From Streptomyces seoulensis (lineage in GTDB: Bacteria; Actinomycetota; Actinomycetes; Streptomycetales; Streptomycetaceae): a DNA stretch of 64,000 nucleotides. Under the pieces are notes generated by a model that was not told where the DNA came from, did no database searches, and was given only the letters and a program-made list of their open reading frames with translations. Each line of letters begins with the position of its first letter. Position 1 is the first letter of the stretch. This document shows, piece by piece, positions 61,793 to 64,000 of this stretch. The stretch lies in contig NZ_CP032229.1 in assembly GCF_004328625.1 (NCBI RefSeq), forward strand, positions 5,394,001 through 5,458,000. Reading direction: 5' to 3'. The translations under genes were made by a program, and so were the position numbers.

Positions 61793-62712
61793 GCGCTGAC
61801 CGCGCCCGCCCCGACGAACGCGCCGATCCGTTCCCGCAGGCCAGGGGCGTCCAGGCCGTGCGCGGCGAGGTGTTCGTCGAGGGTGCCGTACCGGCGCAGC
61901 TCGCGGCGGCCGACGCCGAGGCCGAGGACGCGGTGCGGCACGTCGGCCAGAGCCTCCGTGGCGGCGCGGGTCGAGGTGCCGGCGAGGTAGGGCTCGACGA
62001 GGACCACGTCGGTGCCGGCCGCCTCGGTGGCCCGGCGCAGCGCGGCCGTGTCGAAGGGGCGGAGGGTCGTCGCATAGAGCACCGTCACGTCCAGGCCCTC
62101 GGTCGCGGTGAGGACGGTGTCCAGCATCGGGCCGACCGCGACGACGACCCCGGCGCGCCCCTCACGCACGGTGAGGAAGCGGGCGCCGTCGACCGGGAGG
62201 GGGAGCCGGTTGCGCTGGAGGGAGAGGCGTACGTACACCTTGTCGTCGCCCGCCGCCACGGCGTGCCGCAGCAGGGTCTCGGCCTCGTCGGGGTGGCCGG
62301 GGACGTGCACGGTCCAGCCGTCCAGGGTGTCGAGGAGGGCGACGTCGCCGGGCGACATGTGGGTCTGCCCGCCGGCCGGCCAGTCGAAGGAGGCACCCGC
62401 GCTGACCAGCACCGCGCCGGTGTCCTGGTGGCCGAGGTCCAGCTTGACCTGCTCGAAGGGGCGCTCCACGAGGAACGCGGCGAAGGTGTGCACGATGGGC
62501 CGCATCCCGGTGAGCGACAGCCCGGCGGCGGTGCCGACGAGGAGCTGCTCGCGGATGCCGACGTTGATCAGCCGGTCGGGGTGGCGACGGGCGGCGTCGG
62601 TGAACGCGTCCCGGCCGATCTCGGCGAGGACGACCGCGACCCGGGGGTCCTCGTCCAGCAGCCGGGAGGCGACGGTGCCGAACCGGTCACGCATGGTTTC
62701 CATGATGTCCAC
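61789..62712 (-). CDS. transketolase C-terminal half (split subunit)
   Basis: A 307-aa protein equal to the pyrimidine-binding and C-terminal domains of transketolase. The catalytic Glu is in NVGIREQLLVGTAAGL, and VYVRLSLQR and VLYATTLRPFDTAALRRA follow. It pairs with the N-terminal half encoded immediately upstream. GTG 62712 is my start; ATG 62703 is possible. Split transketolases act on specialised sugar phosphates. It is the downstream gene of a two-gene minus-strand operon with a 23-base gap. Confidence 0.88.
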   Translation of the reverse strand: MDIMETMRDRFGTVASRLLDEDPRVAVVLAEIGRDAFTDAARRHPDRLINVGIREQLLVGTAAGLSLTGMRPIVHTFAAFLVERPFEQVKLDLGHQDTGAVLVSAGASFDWPAGGQTHMSPGDVALLDTLDGWTVHVPGHPDEAETLLRHAVAAGDDKVYVRLSLQRNRLPLPVDGARFLTVREGRAGVVVAVGPMLDTVLTATEGLDVTVLYATTLRPFDTAALRRATEAAGTDVVLVEPYLAGTSTRAATEALADVPHRVLGLGVGRRELRRYGTLDEHLAAHGLDAPGLRERIGAFVGAGAVSA

Positions 62713-62735
62713 GATGGTGGGCCTTTCTGATCCGG

Positions 62736-63434
62736 TCAGCGGGCGTTCTTCGGTTCCACCCGGGCGACGACCGCGTGCGGCCGGCCGGGGTGCGGGGCGG
62801 TGAAGGCTTCGTACAGCGCGGCGTGGTCGCGGCCGTCGACGGTGGCGGTGGACCAGTTCGCGGCCTCGAACCGGGCGGCGATGCCGCCGGGCAGGGCGTG
62901 GCTGGCGGAGGCGTTGTCCACGACCACGGTGTGCAGCCGGTCCAGGCCGGCCGCACCGGCGTAGGCGATGGCCTCGTGATTGCTGCCCTCGTCCAGCTCG
63001 GCGTCGCCGATCAGCACCCAGACGGCGGGGCCGGTGAGCCCCTGGGCCCGCAGCCCGAGCGCGCTGCCGACGGCGAGCGGCAGCCCGTGCCCGAGCGACC
63101 CGCTGCCGATCTCGGCCCCCGGCACGAGCACCCGGTCCGGGTGATGCCCGAGCGGCGAGTCGTACGACCCGAAGCCGGGCAGCCACTCCTCGGGCACGAA
63201 CCCCTTCGCCGCGAGCACGGCGTAGTACGCCATCGGCCCGTGCCCCTTGCTCAGCAGGAACCGGTCCCGGTCCGGGGAGTCCGCCCGCCCGGGGGTGACA
63301 CCGAGCACCCGGTCGTAGAGCACCCACAGCACGTCGAGCGTGGAGGTGGCGGCGAAGTCGTGCTTCTCGTCGCCGGTCATCAGGCTCATCAGCCGGGGCA
63401 GATCGTCGTAGCCGTGGTCCGCTGTGATCGTCAT
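62736..63434 (-). CDS. transketolase N-terminal half (split subunit)
   Basis: A 232-aa thiamine-diphosphate-binding half. The cofactor motif is GDAELDEGSNHEAIAYAG then VVVDNAS (GDG-x-N type), and FLLSKGHGPMAYYAVLA is the family start block. It must combine with the C-terminal half to form an active site. The pair is separated by a stop, so a two-subunit enzyme is meant rather than a frameshift. Sugar substrate unknown. Confidence 0.88.
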   Translation of the reverse strand: MTITADHGYDDLPRLMSLMTGDEKHDFAATSTLDVLWVLYDRVLGVTPGRADSPDRDRFLLSKGHGPMAYYAVLAAKGFVPEEWLPGFGSYDSPLGHHPDRVLVPGAEIGSGSLGHGLPLAVGSALGLRAQGLTGPAVWVLIGDAELDEGSNHEAIAYAGAAGLDRLHTVVVDNASASHALPGGIAARFEAANWSTATVDGRDHAALYEAFTAPHPGRPHAVVARVEPKNAR

Positions 63435-63556
63435 GCCGTCGATCCTGCAACCTCAAGCCCTCTTGAGGTCAAGAACGGCCGTGCGCGAGCACGGACCCAA
63501 GTGCGGTAGAGTTTCCCTGCGCGTTTCGGCCAGGGAAACCCCAGGTCAAACAGCAT

Positions 63557-63630
<74 letters not shown>

Positions 63631-63644
63631 CTCGTGAGAGTCGC

Positions 63645-63692
63645 AGATCAGGGCCGGTTTCGGAGAAATCCGAAACCGGCCCTGATCTTTTT
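63645..63692 (+). terminator. strong rho-independent terminator after tRNA-Pro
   Basis: A perfect 19-bp stem (63646-63664 with 63669-63687) around a GAAA loop is followed by TTTTT (63688-63692). It lies 14 bases downstream of the tRNA. Confidence 0.93.
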
Positions 63693-63723
63693 CCGGAACC
63701 GGGTCGAGGGCCGGAGGGTCGTT

Positions 63724-63999
63724 TCAGGCGCCGTCCCGGCTCGCCGGTACGGGGTGTGCGTCCGCCCGGTCCACCGCGTAGGTCTGGCCGCCCCCTTCGA
63801 TGTTGCTCTGCGCGCGGCGGTAGGCGCGTCGGCCCGGAGGCTCCGCCGCGCGGTTCTGCTCGCCGCAGCGGGAGGTCAGCTCCGCGAGTACGGCACGCGC
63901 GTCGTCGAGCGCGAGCACGGGGAGATCCACGGTGCGGGTCTGGCGGGCCGCCGTCTGTACCTCGAGGTAGGCGTTCGCGCAGGCGGTGGCGTGGGACAT
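63724..63999 (-). CDS. small hypothetical protein
   Basis: A 91-aa frame with an ATG at the window's very end and a stop 31 bases from the tRNA terminator. The N-terminus is Ala/Thr-rich (MSHATACANAYLEVQTAAR), followed by a helix LDDARAVLAELTSRCGEQNRA and a charged C-terminus. No motif is recognised. Codon third positions are G/C-rich, consistent with coding. Upstream sequence is outside the window. Confidence 0.65.
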   Translation of the reverse strand: MSHATACANAYLEVQTAARQTRTVDLPVLALDDARAVLAELTSRCGEQNRAAEPPGRRAYRRAQSNIEGGGQTYAVDRADAHPVPASRDGA

Positions 64000-64000
64000 G

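Noticed and set aside
61789..63434. Frameshifted single transketolase
   Set aside because: Each half has its own start and stop, a gap of 23 bases separates them, and two-gene transketolases are a known arrangement.

Overview
The window looks like chromosomal DNA of a Streptomyces or close relative. It has very high G+C, dense short-spaced genes with GTG and TTG starts, a conservon (cvnABCD) and a complete actinobacterial hopanoid cluster. From memory, the gene order idi - cation transporter - epimerase - CDP-alcohol enzymes - hopanoid genes resembles the S. coelicolor SCO6750-6771 neighbourhood. That is recollection and was not checked by a search.

Layout. 1-5940: a regulator fragment, a DJ-1 protein, a crotonase, small membrane and ATP-binding proteins, isopentenyl-diphosphate isomerase, a CDF metal transporter and UDP-glucose 4-epimerase. 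6233-13256: a tightly coupled seven-gene operon with two CDP-alcohol phosphotransferase-fold membrane proteins, a LicC-like nucleotidyltransferase, a glycerol-1-phosphate-dehydrogenase-like enzyme, a GT2 glycosyltransferase and a Wzm/Wzt (TagGH)-type ABC exporter. It reads as synthesis and export of a phosphopolyol or phosphoglycolipid whose chemistry I cannot name. 13576-27264: the hopanoid operon, from a short leader ORF through hpnC, hpnD, a 47-aa protein, hpnE, a prenyl synthase, squalene-hopene cyclase, hpnG, hpnH, ispG, dxs and hpnO, then an XRE-cupin regulator and a 40-aa membrane protein. It carries its own MEP-pathway genes, so it can make isoprenoid precursor, squalene, hopene and side-chain-extended (probably amino) hopanoids.

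27290-33047 is a miscellaneous stretch: a tyrosine phosphatase, an SGNH hydrolase, an MBL-fold hydrolase, an SRPBCC protein and a membrane protein with a sigma-factor-like N-terminus. 33267-51786 is an organosulfur island. A sulfonate ABC transporter with a TauD-type dioxygenase follows one cysteine-rich leader peptide. A second operon follows another such leader; it has an acetyltransferase, four luciferase-like monooxygenases, an amino-acid-type ABC transporter with two binding proteins, and an FMN reductase. A divergent permease/flavoprotein pair and a SulP transporter flank it. The gene content parallels the Bacillus ytmI operon for S-alkyl-cysteine salvage.

51966-53436: a barstar-like protein and a membrane protein. 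53769-58005: a conservon plus a GAF protein. 58199-60456: the threonine dehydrogenase / 2-amino-3-ketobutyrate ligase pair. 60487-63434: a LysR regulator, a YjbR-like protein and a split transketolase. The window ends with tRNA-Pro(GGG), a strong terminator and a small hypothetical gene.

The best candidates for something undescribed are the phosphopolyol operon, including a CDP-alcohol protein lacking its last catalytic Asp, and the doubly attenuated organosulfur island.
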